From NCBI RefSeq assembly GCF_000159035.1, contig NZ_DS999574.1, positions 832,083-896,082 on the forward strand: DNA of 64,000 bases, read 5' to 3'. Position numbers and translations under genes: made by a program. The number at the start of each line of letters is the position of its first letter. Within the stretch, counting starts at the first letter, position 1. The notes under the pieces are model-generated. The model saw only the letters and a list, made by a program, of their open reading frames with translations, was not told the origin of the DNA and searched no databases. Below, piece after piece: positions 1-7,936 of the stretch. The stretch is from Actinomyces urogenitalis DSM 15434 (lineage in GTDB: Bacteria > Actinomycetota > Actinomycetes > Actinomycetales > Actinomycetaceae).

Positions 1-535
1 CCGCAAGGCCCACCTGAGCCTCGGGGACACCGTCCTGGTGGCCGGAGCCGGTCCGATCGGCGCCATCGTTGCCCAGGTGGCCAAGGCTTACGGTGCCCGC
101 GAGGTCGTGGTGACGGACATGGTGGCGGGTCGCCGTGAGACCGTGCTGGAGCTCGGCGCGACCGAGGCCTACGAGCCTGGTGCGCCTGAGCTGGAGGGCC
201 GCAGCTTCGACGCCTTCTTTGACGCCACCGGCGTGACCGCAGCCGTGGTGGACGGCATCAAGCACGTCAAGGCTGGAGGCTCGGCCATCATCATCGGCAT
301 GGGGGATGACGACATGCTCCTGCCGGTCTCCTACATCACCAGTCACGAGGTCAACGTCACCGGCATCTTCCGGTACAACAACACCTGGACCACGGCCATC
401 GAGCTTGTGGCCTCGGGCAAGGTCAACCTTGACCGCCTGGCGACCGACCACTACGGCCTGGACGAGGCCGAGACCCCGCTCAAGGTCAAGCCTGCGCCCA
501 CGACCCTGAAGTCCATGGTCCACCCGGGACGCTGA
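1..535 (+). CDS. Zinc-type medium-chain alcohol/polyol dehydrogenase, C-terminal part (5' end outside window)
   Basis: The reading frame is open from the first bases, so the start lies outside the window. What remains is the NAD(P)-binding Rossmann half: a beta strand, then the GAGPIG dinucleotide fingerprint near residue 15, then the pattern VVVTDMVAGRRE where the coenzyme ribose is held. The end (ELVASGKVNLDRL followed by a GLDEAETPLK helix) matches the sorbitol/xylitol/L-iditol dehydrogenase branch of the MDR superfamily. The catalytic zinc ligands would be in the missing N-terminal half, so zinc dependence is inferred. Beside arabinose and xylose genes, a role in pentitol or polyol oxidation is plausible but the substrate cannot be read. 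It converges on the LacI gene downstream. Confidence 0.85.
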   Translation, partial: RKAHLSLGDTVLVAGAGPIGAIVAQVAKAYGAREVVVTDMVAGRRETVLELGATEAYEPGAPELEGRSFDAFFDATGVTAAVVDGIKHVKAGGSAIIIGMGDDDMLLPVSYITSHEVNVTGIFRYNNTWTTAIELVASGKVNLDRLATDHYGLDEAETPLKVKPAPTTLKSMVHPGR

Positions 536-555
536 GCCAGGGCACGTCCGTAACG

Positions 556-599
556 CGGCGGTCGTGCGGGTTCCTTGACGGGAGCCTGTACGACCGCCG
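556..599. terminator. Hairpin between convergent genes
   Basis: Arms CGGCGGTCGT (556-565) and ACGACCGCCG (590-599) form a perfect 10-bp stem between the dehydrogenase stop and the 3' end of the opposing LacI gene. There is no U-tract on either side. It is placed to serve as a bidirectional terminator. Confidence 0.55.
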
Positions 600-639
600 T
601 CGTCGTGCCAGAGGGCAGGTCGCGCGTGAGACGACGCCG

Positions 640-1728
640 TCATCGCGAGCCCGGCGGCGCCGTCGACCCACGCTGGACGAGCGTGGTCTGCAGCTCGACG
701 GGACGGCCTGGAACGTATCCGCCCTCAATCTCGCGCTTGATGAGCTCCAGGGCCTCGCGCCCCATGTCCTCAAGCGGCTGGTGGACGGAGGCCAGGGCGG
801 GGGAGACCAGCCGGGCCGGGTCGGTGTCATCAAAGCCGATGACGGAGAGCTGCTCGGGTACTGTCAGACCGTGTGCGTGGGCGTAGGCCATGACGCCGAA
901 GGCGATGGAGTCAGCCAGGGCGAAGACGGCCGTCGGCGGGTCGGCGAGCTCGAGGAGCTGGGAGGCACCGGCCAGGCCCGCCTCGTAGGTGTAGCGACCA
1001 CTGACGACGAGCTCAGGGGTGAAGGCGATCCCAGCCTCAGCCAGCGCTGAGCGGTACCCGGCAAGGCGCTCGATGCTCGGAACGGAGGTTGAGGGGCCGC
1101 AGACCACGCCGATGCGTTCGTGCCCGAGCGCCAGCAGGTGCTCAGTGGCCTGGACCCCGCCCCGCCAGTTGCTGGCCGACAGCGCGATGAGTCCCTCGGG
1201 TGGTGCACTGGCAGGGTCGATGGAGATGACCGGGATGCCTCGGGTACTGCACAGGCGCGCCAGCTCGACCGAGCAGGGGGTGGTGGCCAGGATCAGGCCG
1301 TCCGCGCTCTCGATCGCACGGGCGGCCACCTCCATGGTGCGATCGGGAGAACGAGGGCCGGACTGGTGAGTCGGCGCGCCAATCTGGTCGATGTGGACGA
1401 CCATGTCCAGCTCGGCCGCCGCCGTGAGCATCCCCGCCAGGACCTTGGGGGTGTAGGCGTTGTCGACAGTCTCGAAGAGGACGGCGATATGCGGCTGCCG
1501 GGGACCAGGCGCGGGATCGGCCGTCGCCCCCTCGCGGGGTGAGGAGGACAGCGCCGTGCTGGGACGGACCGGGTAACCGGCCTGGCGGGCTGCGGCCAGG
1601 ACGCGCTCGCGGGTCCTGGCGGAGATCGTGGGGTCTGCCCGCAGCGCCTTGGAGACTGTTGGCACGGAGACCCCGGCCGCGGCAGCGACGGCGGCCTGGG
1701 TTGGCGCGTTGGAACGTGGCCGTGGCAT
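640..1728 (-). CDS. LacI-family transcriptional regulator (copy 1 of the duplicated unit)
   Basis: A 362-residue LacI/GalR repressor. The N-terminal helix-turn-helix lies at about residues 10-30 (TQAAVAAAAGVSVPTVSKAL), with the hinge after it and a periplasmic-binding-protein-like sugar sensor from about residue 77 to the end, including the family signature SVIGFDDTDPARL. The ATG has a good Shine-Dalgarno (GGAAGGA). It is transcribed divergently from the binding protein at 1969, the usual layout for a local repressor of that gene. It is closely similar to the regulator at 3375-4433: the N-termini share MPR-RS--PTQA and SVPTVSKALRAD. The effector is probably a sugar brought in by the linked transporter; this is inference. 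Confidence 0.93.
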   Translation of the reverse strand: MPRPRSNAPTQAAVAAAAGVSVPTVSKALRADPTISARTRERVLAAARQAGYPVRPSTALSSSPREGATADPAPGPRQPHIAVLFETVDNAYTPKVLAGMLTAAAELDMVVHIDQIGAPTHQSGPRSPDRTMEVAARAIESADGLILATTPCSVELARLCSTRGIPVISIDPASAPPEGLIALSASNWRGGVQATEHLLALGHERIGVVCGPSTSVPSIERLAGYRSALAEAGIAFTPELVVSGRYTYEAGLAGASQLLELADPPTAVFALADSIAFGVMAYAHAHGLTVPEQLSVIGFDDTDPARLVSPALASVHQPLEDMGREALELIKREIEGGYVPGRPVELQTTLVQRGSTAPPGSR

Positions 1729-1809
1729 GGGGGTCCTTCCGGGCGGCGATAACTTTCATTATTTTGCGACAGATTCCCATCAAAATGAGCAATGTTATGA
1801 AATTGTGAC

Positions 1810-1842
1810 AGCCGAAGGGTTGTCGGTCACACCCCTTCGGCT
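1810..1842. promoter_or_regulatory. Hairpin in the divergent LacI/binding-protein spacer
   Basis: AGCCGAAGGG (1810-1819) pairs perfectly with CCCTTCGGCT (1833-1842). It lies about 125 nt upstream of the binding protein start, in an otherwise AT-rich divergent promoter region (1729-1968). It could be an insulating terminator or an attenuator, depending on where transcription starts. Confidence 0.4.
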
Positions 1843-1856
1843 TGCGGTTTGTATGT

Positions 1857-1873
1857 CAGTGAAACGAACACTG
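1857..1873. promoter_or_regulatory. Candidate LacI operator upstream of binding protein 1
   Basis: CAGTG-AAACGAA-CACTG is an interrupted palindrome. Within it GTGAAACGAAC (1859-1869) recurs exactly upstream of the paralogous binding protein (4640-4650) at almost the same distance from the start codon. Such AAACG-centred sites are typical LacI-family operators. A second outer symmetry, GAAAC ... GTTTC, overlaps it. Confidence 0.5.
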
Positions 1874-1968
1874 TGTTTCGCGACCTGCGCCGTCACTGTT
1901 GATGGCGCATTCGGACCCGACAACGTCGTCGGAGGGCCCTGCACGGCCCGGATCTGGGAGGAAGCACC

Positions 1969-3273
1969 ATGAACAAGCTCGTGATCTCACGTCGTCAGGC
2001 CTGCGTGGGGGCGCTCGTCGCAGGAGTCGCGGCCACGCTGGCGGCCTGCGGCGGCTCCAAGCCTGGCGGGGCCGCAGGAGACGGCGCCACCTGCTGGTTC
2101 CTGACCGGTGGATCGGAGAAGACCTTCCGCGACTCCTTTGAGCGCTGGAACTCCGAGCACGCCGATCAGAAGATCACCTACGAGGTCTTCGCCAACGACG
2201 CGTACAAGGAGAAGATCCGCACCGCGGTGGGTTCTGGCAACGCCCCGACGCTGCTCTACAGCTGGGCCGGGGGCACGCTGGTGGACTACGTCAACAACGA
2301 CCAGGTCATTGACCTGACTGACCTGACCACTGACGTGCAGAAGCGCCTCATCCCCTCCATCCTGTACATCGGCAAGGTGGACGGCAAGATCTACGCCCTG
2401 CCCAACAACAACACCCAGCCTGTCCTCATCTACTACAACAAGGAGGTCTTCGAGAAGGTGGGTGCGCAGCCTCCTCAGACCTGGGACGAGCTCATGGCGC
2501 TCATCCCCACGTTCAAGGATGCTGGCTACATCCCCTTTGCTGAGGCGGGCGCCTCGCTGTGGCCTTACCTCATGTGGATCCAGTACCTGACGGATCGTGT
2601 GGGAGGCCACGAGGTCTTTGACCGGGTCCTGGCTGGCGAGTCGGGAGCGTGGTCCGACCCTGCCTTCATTGAGGCCCTGACCAAGATCCAGGACATGGTC
2701 AAGGCCGGAGGCCTGGGCGATGCCTATGGCTCGGTGGACGCAGATGCCAACGCTGACATCGCGCTGGTGCACACCGGCAAGGCCGCGATGATCCTTCAGG
2801 GCTCCTGGGTCTATGCCAACTTCCTGGCTGATGCGCCGGAGATGGTCTCCTCGGGCAAGCTCGGTTACATCACCTTCCCGACTGTTGAGGGAGGCAAGGG
2901 TGACCCGAGCAACCTCACCGGAAACCCGGCGAATTTCTGGTCCGTGACGACGACGGCCAGTGAGGACGCCCGCAAGGCGGCGCTGGACTACCTCAACACC
3001 GAGATGCTCTCCGAGCCCTATATCGCCAAGTGTGTTGAGCAGGGGCTCATCCCAGGTGCGCTGGATGCTGAGTCAGTGATCGAGAAGTCCGAGCACGCAG
3101 AGTACCTGTCCTTCGGCTATGACCTGGCGAAGAACGCTGCTCACTTCCAGATGTCCTGGGACCAGGCGCTGCCCTCGGCTCAGGCTCAGGAGTTGCTGAC
3201 CAACCTCTCGCAGATCTTCCTCCTGCAGATCACGCCGGAGGAGTTCGTCGAGAAGATGAACGCGACGCTGTGA
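1969..3273 (+). CDS. Sugar ABC transporter substrate-binding lipoprotein (copy 1)
   Basis: A 434-residue extracellular solute-binding protein of the family-1 (maltose/multiple-sugar) type. The signal peptide has a twin-arginine pair (SRRQAC), a hydrophobic core and the lipobox LAAC at about residues 24-27, so it is predicted to be Tat-exported and lipid-anchored. The body has features of oligosaccharide binders (ALPNNNTQPV, TWDELMALIP, NPANFWSV). The start has GGAGGAAGC upstream. No permease follows; the next gene is a LacI on the other strand. It is very similar along its whole length to the protein at 4756-6063, with near-identical first and last 30 residues, so it probably delivers a related sugar to the permeases at 6060-7801. 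That sharing is an inference. Confidence 0.93.
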   Translation: MNKLVISRRQACVGALVAGVAATLAACGGSKPGGAAGDGATCWFLTGGSEKTFRDSFERWNSEHADQKITYEVFANDAYKEKIRTAVGSGNAPTLLYSWAGGTLVDYVNNDQVIDLTDLTTDVQKRLIPSILYIGKVDGKIYALPNNNTQPVLIYYNKEVFEKVGAQPPQTWDELMALIPTFKDAGYIPFAEAGASLWPYLMWIQYLTDRVGGHEVFDRVLAGESGAWSDPAFIEALTKIQDMVKAGGLGDAYGSVDADANADIALVHTGKAAMILQGSWVYANFLADAPEMVSSGKLGYITFPTVEGGKGDPSNLTGNPANFWSVTTTASEDARKAALDYLNTEMLSEPYIAKCVEQGLIPGALDAESVIEKSEHAEYLSFGYDLAKNAAHFQMSWDQALPSAQAQELLTNLSQIFLLQITPEEFVEKMNATL

Positions 3274-3281
3274 CGGTCGGT

Positions 3282-3321
3282 GCCTTGCCCGGTGGCGGCC
3301 ACAGTCGCCGTCGGGCAAGGC
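3282..3321. terminator. Hairpin between convergent binding protein and LacI
   Basis: GCCTTGCCCG (3282-3291) pairs with CGGGCAAGGC (3312-3321); the loop holds a further GGCG/CGCC pairing. It sits just after the binding protein stop and before the 3' end of the opposing LacI gene. There is no U-tract. Confidence 0.6.
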
Positions 3322-3374
3322 GTCTGCCGCGAGCGGGCTGGCGGCGCGAGCGGAGGCTAGCGCGACGGACAGCC

Positions 3375-4433
3375 TCAGCGGGCTGGGGCCGCCGTCGAGC
3401 CACGTACGACCAGGGTGGTCTGTAGCTCGACGGGGCTGCCGAGGCTGCGCCCCTCATTGAGGGCGTTCATGACGGTGCGGATCGCTTCAGCGCCGATCTC
3501 CTGCAGCGGCTGGCGGATGACGGTGACCTGGGGCGAGCACAGCGAGGCGATCGAGGTGTCGTCAAAGCCGATGACGGACAGGCCCTCTGGCACGCGAATT
3601 CCGTGACGGCGTGCGGCCTCCAGGATTCCTCCCGCGATGGCGTCGTTGAGGGCAAAGACTGCTGTGGGCGGGTTCTCGGACTCCAGAAGGAAAGAGCCAT
3701 GAACCACGCCGGTGGAGTACAGGTAGGGGCCGTGGGTCAGCAGGCTCTCGTCAACCTCGATGCCGGCGCGTGAGCAGGCGAACCGAAAACCTGCCAGCCT
3801 CTCGATCGTTGGCGTGGAGGAATCAGGACCGGCCACGATGCCGATCCGACGGTGACCGAGGCTGATGAGGTGCTCGGCTGCCTGGACTCCTCCGCGCCAG
3901 TTCGTCGCGGACAGCGTCACCATGCCGGGTGGGGGCGGTGTAGCCGGATCGATCGACAGCAGTAGAAGGTCGTGCTCGTGGGCAAAGGTGACGATGTCCG
4001 CACTGACGGGGGTGGTCACCAGGATGAGGGCGTCGGCGCCGTCTGCGGTTCGGGCGGCGAGCTCGCGGGTGAGCAACGTGGCGTCTGGCCCCATCTGGTC
4101 GGCCGAGACGCCGATGTGGCGCACCTGGAGCGTGGCGCCGAGCTCGTCAACCGTGCGCAGCATGCCGCCGAGGATCTCAGTGGCGTAGGCATTGTTGACC
4201 GTGTCGAAGAGAACGGCGATTCGCTTGAAGGGGGAAGCTCCCTCCTCGGCGGCGGGGTCCTGGGTGGAAGGCAGTGGGTAGCCGAGGTCGGCAGCCGCTG
4301 CCAGGACGATGTCCTGGGTCTTGCGCGAGATGGAGGAGTCGGCGCGCAGGGCCTTGGACACGGTGGGTACGGAGAAGCCGGTGGCGGCAGCGATGGTGGC
4401 CTGCGTCGGGCGGGATGAGCGGGTTCGCGGCAT
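3375..4433 (-). CDS. LacI-family transcriptional regulator (copy 2 of the duplicated unit)
   Basis: A 352-residue LacI repressor with HTH at about residues 10-30 (TQATIAAATGFSVPTVSKAL) and a sugar-binding C-terminal domain ending in SVIGFDDTSIASL and LQTTLVVRGST. The frame is open 27 codons further upstream, but ATG at 4433 is preferred. It has a strong GAGGAGG 4 bases before it and aligns with the start of the paralogue at 1728. It is divergent from the binding protein at 4756 and probably represses it. It is clearly a duplicate of the regulator at 640-1728, but the ligand domains have diverged more than the DNA-binding domains. That fits two repressors reading the same operator with different sugars. 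Confidence 0.93.
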   Translation of the reverse strand: MPRTRSSRPTQATIAAATGFSVPTVSKALRADSSISRKTQDIVLAAAADLGYPLPSTQDPAAEEGASPFKRIAVLFDTVNNAYATEILGGMLRTVDELGATLQVRHIGVSADQMGPDATLLTRELAARTADGADALILVTTPVSADIVTFAHEHDLLLLSIDPATPPPPGMVTLSATNWRGGVQAAEHLISLGHRRIGIVAGPDSSTPTIERLAGFRFACSRAGIEVDESLLTHGPYLYSTGVVHGSFLLESENPPTAVFALNDAIAGGILEAARRHGIRVPEGLSVIGFDDTSIASLCSPQVTVIRQPLQEIGAEAIRTVMNALNEGRSLGSPVELQTTLVVRGSTAAPAR

Positions 4434-4599
4434 CGTTCCTCCTCGACGGCGGTGGTCGCCGTCGTTCCTGCGTGCCAGTGACGATGAGGGCTGCGGTGCG
4501 CCTGTGGCAACCATAGCGGAGAACCTGCTCCGCCGCGAAAAAATTGCGCAAAAAACGGAGCAAAAGCGAGAAAAGTTATCTGATCGTTACAAACAGGCG

Positions 4600-4663
4600 T
4601 GGTTAGTTCCGCAAGAGGGGTGTATTCTTCTGTTCGTCGGTGAAACGAACGAAAATTTTCACC
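4600..4663 (+). promoter_or_regulatory. Candidate promoter and LacI operator for binding protein 2
   Basis: The divergent spacer 4434-4755 is notably AT-rich. A plausible -10 TATTCT (4623-4628) lies 17 nt after a weak -35 TGGTTA (4600-4605). Just downstream is the interrupted palindrome GGTGAAA (4639-4645) ... TTTCACC (4657-4663), which contains the GTGAAACGAAC motif shared with 1859-1869. A repressor bound there would block the start of transcription. The remaining bases of the spacer hold nothing I recognise apart from the ribosome binding site GAGAGGAAGC. Confidence 0.45.
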
Positions 4664-4755
4664 ACGGTTTCTGCCGCGGACGCGGTCATCAACGAACTTC
4701 TGACGAGGACGTCAGAAGGGGTCCGATGAGGGGCCCAGATCTGAGAGGAAGCATC

Positions 4756-6063
4756 ATGAACAAGCTCGTCATCTCACGTCGTCAGGCCTGCGCCGGTTTC
4801 CTTGCTGCGGGCGTGGCCGCCACCCTCGCGGCCTGCGGCGGCTCGAAGCCGGGCGGTGCTGCTGGAAGCGGCGCGACGGCGTGGGTGCTCACCGGTGGCC
4901 CCGAGCAGACCTTCCGTGACTCCTTCGACCGCTGGAACAAGGCCCATTCTGACGCCCAGTTCTCCACCGAGTGGTTCGCCAACGACGCCTACAAGGAGAA
5001 GATCCGCACCGCCGTCGGCGCCGGCAACGCCCCGACCCTGCTGTACAACTGGGCGGGCGGCACGTTGGCTGACTACGTCGCCAACGACCAGGTCGTCGAC
5101 ATCACCAGCTCGACGGCGGACGCCCAGTCCCGCATCATTCCGGCCCTGCTGGAGGTCGGCAAGGTCGACGGCAAGGTCTACGCCCTGCCCAACAACAACA
5201 CCCAGCCCGTCCTCTTCTACTACTCCAAGCCTGCCTTCGAGGAGGTCGGCGTCGAGGTGCCCACCACCTGGGACGAGCTCATGGCGCTCATCCCCAAGTT
5301 CAAGGACGCCGGTTACATCCCGATCGCTGAGGCGGGTTCCTCCCAGTGGCCTTACCTCATGTGGATCCAGTACCTCACTGATCGCATCGGCGGCCCGGAG
5401 GCCTTCAACAAGGTCGTCGCCGGTGAGTCTGGTGCCTGGTCCGACCCGGCCTTCACCGAGGCGCTGACCAAGATCCAGGAGATGGTCAAGGCTGGTGGCC
5501 TGGGCGACGCCTACGGCTCGGTGGACGCCGACTCCGGCGCAGACATCGCCCTCATCCACACGGGCAAGGCAGCCATGCTGCTGCAGGGCTCGTGGGTCTA
5601 CGCCAACTTCCTCACCGACGCCCCCGACTTCATGGCGGACGGCAAGCTCGGCTACGCCACCTTCCCGGCTGTTGACGGTGGCAAGGGTGACGCCTCGAAC
5701 ATCACCGGTAACCCCGCCAACTACTGGTCCGTGTCCACCTCGGGCGACGAGACCGTGCAGAAGACCGCGACCGACTACCTCAACGAGGAGCTCTACTCCG
5801 AGGCCTACGTCAAGGCGCTGGTCGACGGTGGCACGATCCCGGCAGCCCTGGACGCTGAGGCAGTTATCGAGGCCTCGGACAACGCCGAGTACCTGTCCTT
5901 CGGCTACGAGCTGGTCAAGAACGCCGGCAACTTCCAGATGTCCTGGGACCAGGCGCTGCCCTCGGCTCAGGCTCAGGAGCTGCTGACCAACCTCTCGCAG
6001 ATCTTCCTGCTGCAGATCACGCCGGAGGAGTTCGTGAAGAACATGAATGCGACCCTGGCATGA
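4756..6063 (+). CDS. Sugar ABC transporter substrate-binding lipoprotein (copy 2)
   Basis: A 435-residue solute-binding lipoprotein with the same plan as the gene at 1969: twin-arginine SRRQAC, a hydrophobic core and lipobox LAAC near residues 24-27, then a family-1 binding-protein fold. ATG 4756 is chosen because it has GAGAGGAAGC upstream and matches the paralogue's first residues (MNKLVISRRQAC); the frame itself is open much further upstream. The stop overlaps the permease start by 4 nt (ATGA), so it is translationally coupled to its permeases. Substrate is probably a xylo- or arabinoxylo-oligosaccharide, given the GH120 and CE7 genes that follow; this is inference. Confidence 0.95.
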   Translation: MNKLVISRRQACAGFLAAGVAATLAACGGSKPGGAAGSGATAWVLTGGPEQTFRDSFDRWNKAHSDAQFSTEWFANDAYKEKIRTAVGAGNAPTLLYNWAGGTLADYVANDQVVDITSSTADAQSRIIPALLEVGKVDGKVYALPNNNTQPVLFYYSKPAFEEVGVEVPTTWDELMALIPKFKDAGYIPIAEAGSSQWPYLMWIQYLTDRIGGPEAFNKVVAGESGAWSDPAFTEALTKIQEMVKAGGLGDAYGSVDADSGADIALIHTGKAAMLLQGSWVYANFLTDAPDFMADGKLGYATFPAVDGGKGDASNITGNPANYWSVSTSGDETVQKTATDYLNEELYSEAYVKALVDGGTIPAALDAEAVIEASDNAEYLSFGYELVKNAGNFQMSWDQALPSAQAQELLTNLSQIFLLQITPEEFVKNMNATLA

Positions 6064-6968
6064 GCGAGTCCACCGCCCCTAAGAAGGGCAAGAAGCTGCG
6101 GACTGGGCCCAGCCCCTGGATCGCGGCGCCTGCTCTGGCCTTCTTCGGATTCTTCGCCCTTATCCCGCTGGTTGGTGTCTTCGTCCTGTCCTTCATGAGC
6201 TGGGACGGGCTGGGGAGCATCACCTTCGCCGGTGTGGACAACTGGAAGGCGATGCTGGGCAACGGAGTCACCCAGCACGCGATCCTCCTGACGCTGGGCA
6301 TGACCATCCTGTGCTGGGTGATCCAGACGCCGATCAGCCTCCTGCTGGGTGTCTTTATGGCCGGCCAGCAGAAGTACCGTGCCGTGCTCTCGGTGCTCTA
6401 CTTCCTGCCGCTGCTCTTCTCGGCAACGGCCGTGGGTATCGCCTTCAACGCCCTGCTCGACCCGAACTTCGGGATGTCGCGAGCCTTTGGCCTGGACTTC
6501 CTCTCGCAGGACTTCCTGGGCAACCCCACGCTCGCCTTCTACACGATCATGTTCGTGATCGCCTGGTGCTTCGTCCCCTTCCACTCGCTGCTCTACCAGG
6601 GTGCCGCTCGGCAGATTCCCAAGAGCGTGATGGAAGCGGCGATGATCGACGGCGCAGGACGCTGGCAGACCTTCTGGCACATCACGCTGCCCCAGCTGCG
6701 CAACACGATCGTCACCTCCTCGACCCTCATGATCGTGGGATCGCTGACCTACTTCGACCTCATCTTCGTGATGACGGCTGGTGGCCCCGGAAACGCCACC
6801 AGGGTGCTTCCGCTGGACATGTACCTCACTGGTTTCCGTTCCTACAACATGGGTGGTGCCGCCGTGATCGGTGTGCTTCTCGTGGTCGTGGGGCTGACGA
6901 TCTCTTACCTGCTCAACAAGCTGTCGGGTAGCTCAAAGATGGAGTCGACGATGGAAGGGGCTGTCTGA
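6060..6968 (+). CDS. Sugar ABC transporter permease (MalF/UgpA type)
   Basis: A 302-residue inner-membrane subunit with six predicted membrane segments. The first (about residues 18-42) follows a short basic cytoplasmic tail. The ATPase-coupling EAA loop is EAAMIDGAGRWQTFWHITLP. It overlaps the binding protein stop by 4 nt and its own stop overlaps the next permease start, so the three genes form one operon. No ATP-binding subunit is nearby; a shared MsmK/UgpC-like ATPase elsewhere is expected. Confidence 0.95.
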   Translation: MSESTAPKKGKKLRTGPSPWIAAPALAFFGFFALIPLVGVFVLSFMSWDGLGSITFAGVDNWKAMLGNGVTQHAILLTLGMTILCWVIQTPISLLLGVFMAGQQKYRAVLSVLYFLPLLFSATAVGIAFNALLDPNFGMSRAFGLDFLSQDFLGNPTLAFYTIMFVIAWCFVPFHSLLYQGAARQIPKSVMEAAMIDGAGRWQTFWHITLPQLRNTIVTSSTLMIVGSLTYFDLIFVMTAGGPGNATRVLPLDMYLTGFRSYNMGGAAVIGVLLVVVGLTISYLLNKLSGSSKMESTMEGAV

Positions 6969-7801
6969 TGTTCAAGCGTCAAGGAGGGCAGCGCCCCAAC
7001 ATCGTGGGCGGGCTGTTCGGCTGGCTGTGGCTGGCGGTCGCCATCGTCCCCATCTACTACATCGTCGTCACCTCGCTGCGCTCGCAGGCCGACTACTACG
7101 TCGAGAACCCACTGTCGCTGCCGAGCAACCCGACGCTGCGCGCCTACGTCTCGGTGTTCCAGAACGACTTCGCCACCTACTTCATCAACTCCGTGCTGGT
7201 GACGCTGGCAACGGTGGCGATCGTCCTGATCATCTCCTTCATGGCCTCCTACGTCATTGTCCGAAGCCGCACCCGCTTCTCTGACAGGATCTTCTCGCTG
7301 TTCCTGCTTGGGATCGCTATCCCGATCCAGGCCACGATCGTCCCGGTCTACTACCTCATCGTGCAGCTCGGGCTGTATGACACCCTGTGGGCCCTCATCC
7401 TGCCCTCGATCGCCTTCGCGATCCCGATCTCGGTGCTCATCCTGACGAACTTCCTACGTGACGTTCCCAAGGAGCTGTTCGAGTCGATGCGGGTCGACGG
7501 CGCCACTGACTGGCAGATGCTCTGGCGCCTGGCGGCGCCCCTGTCGAAGCCGGCTCTGGTGACCGTTGGTATCTACGACGCCCTCAACGTGTGGAACGGT
7601 TTCCTGTTCCCACTCATCTTGACCCAGAGCGCGGACAAGCGCGTGCTGCCGCTGTCCCTGTGGAACTTCCAGGGCTCCTTCAGCTCGGACACGCCCGCGA
7701 TCCTGGCTGCCGTTGTCCTGTCCGCACTGCCGCTCATCATCGCCTACGCCGTCGGGCGCCGGCAGATGGTGGCCGGTCTGACGGCCGGCGTCGGCAAGTA
7801 G
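6968..7801 (+). CDS. Sugar ABC transporter permease (MalG/UgpE type)
   Basis: A 277-residue permease with about six membrane segments and an EAA loop of the form ESMRVDGATDWQMLWRLAAP, followed by the typical WNGFLFPLIL segment. It starts at the A of the upstream stop (TGATG), showing tight coupling. Together with the 6060 gene it forms the channel fed by the binding protein at 4756, and probably also by the orphan binding protein at 1969. Confidence 0.95.
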   Translation: MFKRQGGQRPNIVGGLFGWLWLAVAIVPIYYIVVTSLRSQADYYVENPLSLPSNPTLRAYVSVFQNDFATYFINSVLVTLATVAIVLIISFMASYVIVRSRTRFSDRIFSLFLLGIAIPIQATIVPVYYLIVQLGLYDTLWALILPSIAFAIPISVLILTNFLRDVPKELFESMRVDGATDWQMLWRLAAPLSKPALVTVGIYDALNVWNGFLFPLILTQSADKRVLPLSLWNFQGSFSSDTPAILAAVVLSALPLIIAYAVGRRQMVAGLTAGVGK

Positions 7802-7814
7802 ATGCTGCCGCAGT

Positions 7815-7850
7815 GGGGCGGGGCTGTGCTCCGCAGCGTGGCCCCGCCCC
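7815..7850. terminator. Intercistronic GC hairpin between permease and GH120 gene
   Basis: GGGGCGGGGC (7815-7824) and GCCCCGCCCC (7841-7850) make a perfect 10-bp stem 13 nt after the permease stop. There is no U-tract. The downstream gene is co-directional and may be read through, so this may be an mRNA-stabilising or attenuating element. A near copy of the stem occurs at 28030-28064. Confidence 0.5.
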
Positions 7851-7936
7851 CAACCTTAACGACCCGGTGCGCCCCGCGTGGCGGCCGGTCACCGAACCCC
7901 ACGTCCGTCTTCGCATTCATCACGAAAGAGACAACG

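Noticed and set aside
4309..4755. N-terminal extension of the binding protein at 4756
   Set aside because: The frame is open, but it would remove the signal peptide from the N-terminus and run across the divergent LacI gene and promoter; the strong ribosome binding site and paralogue alignment fix the start at 4756.
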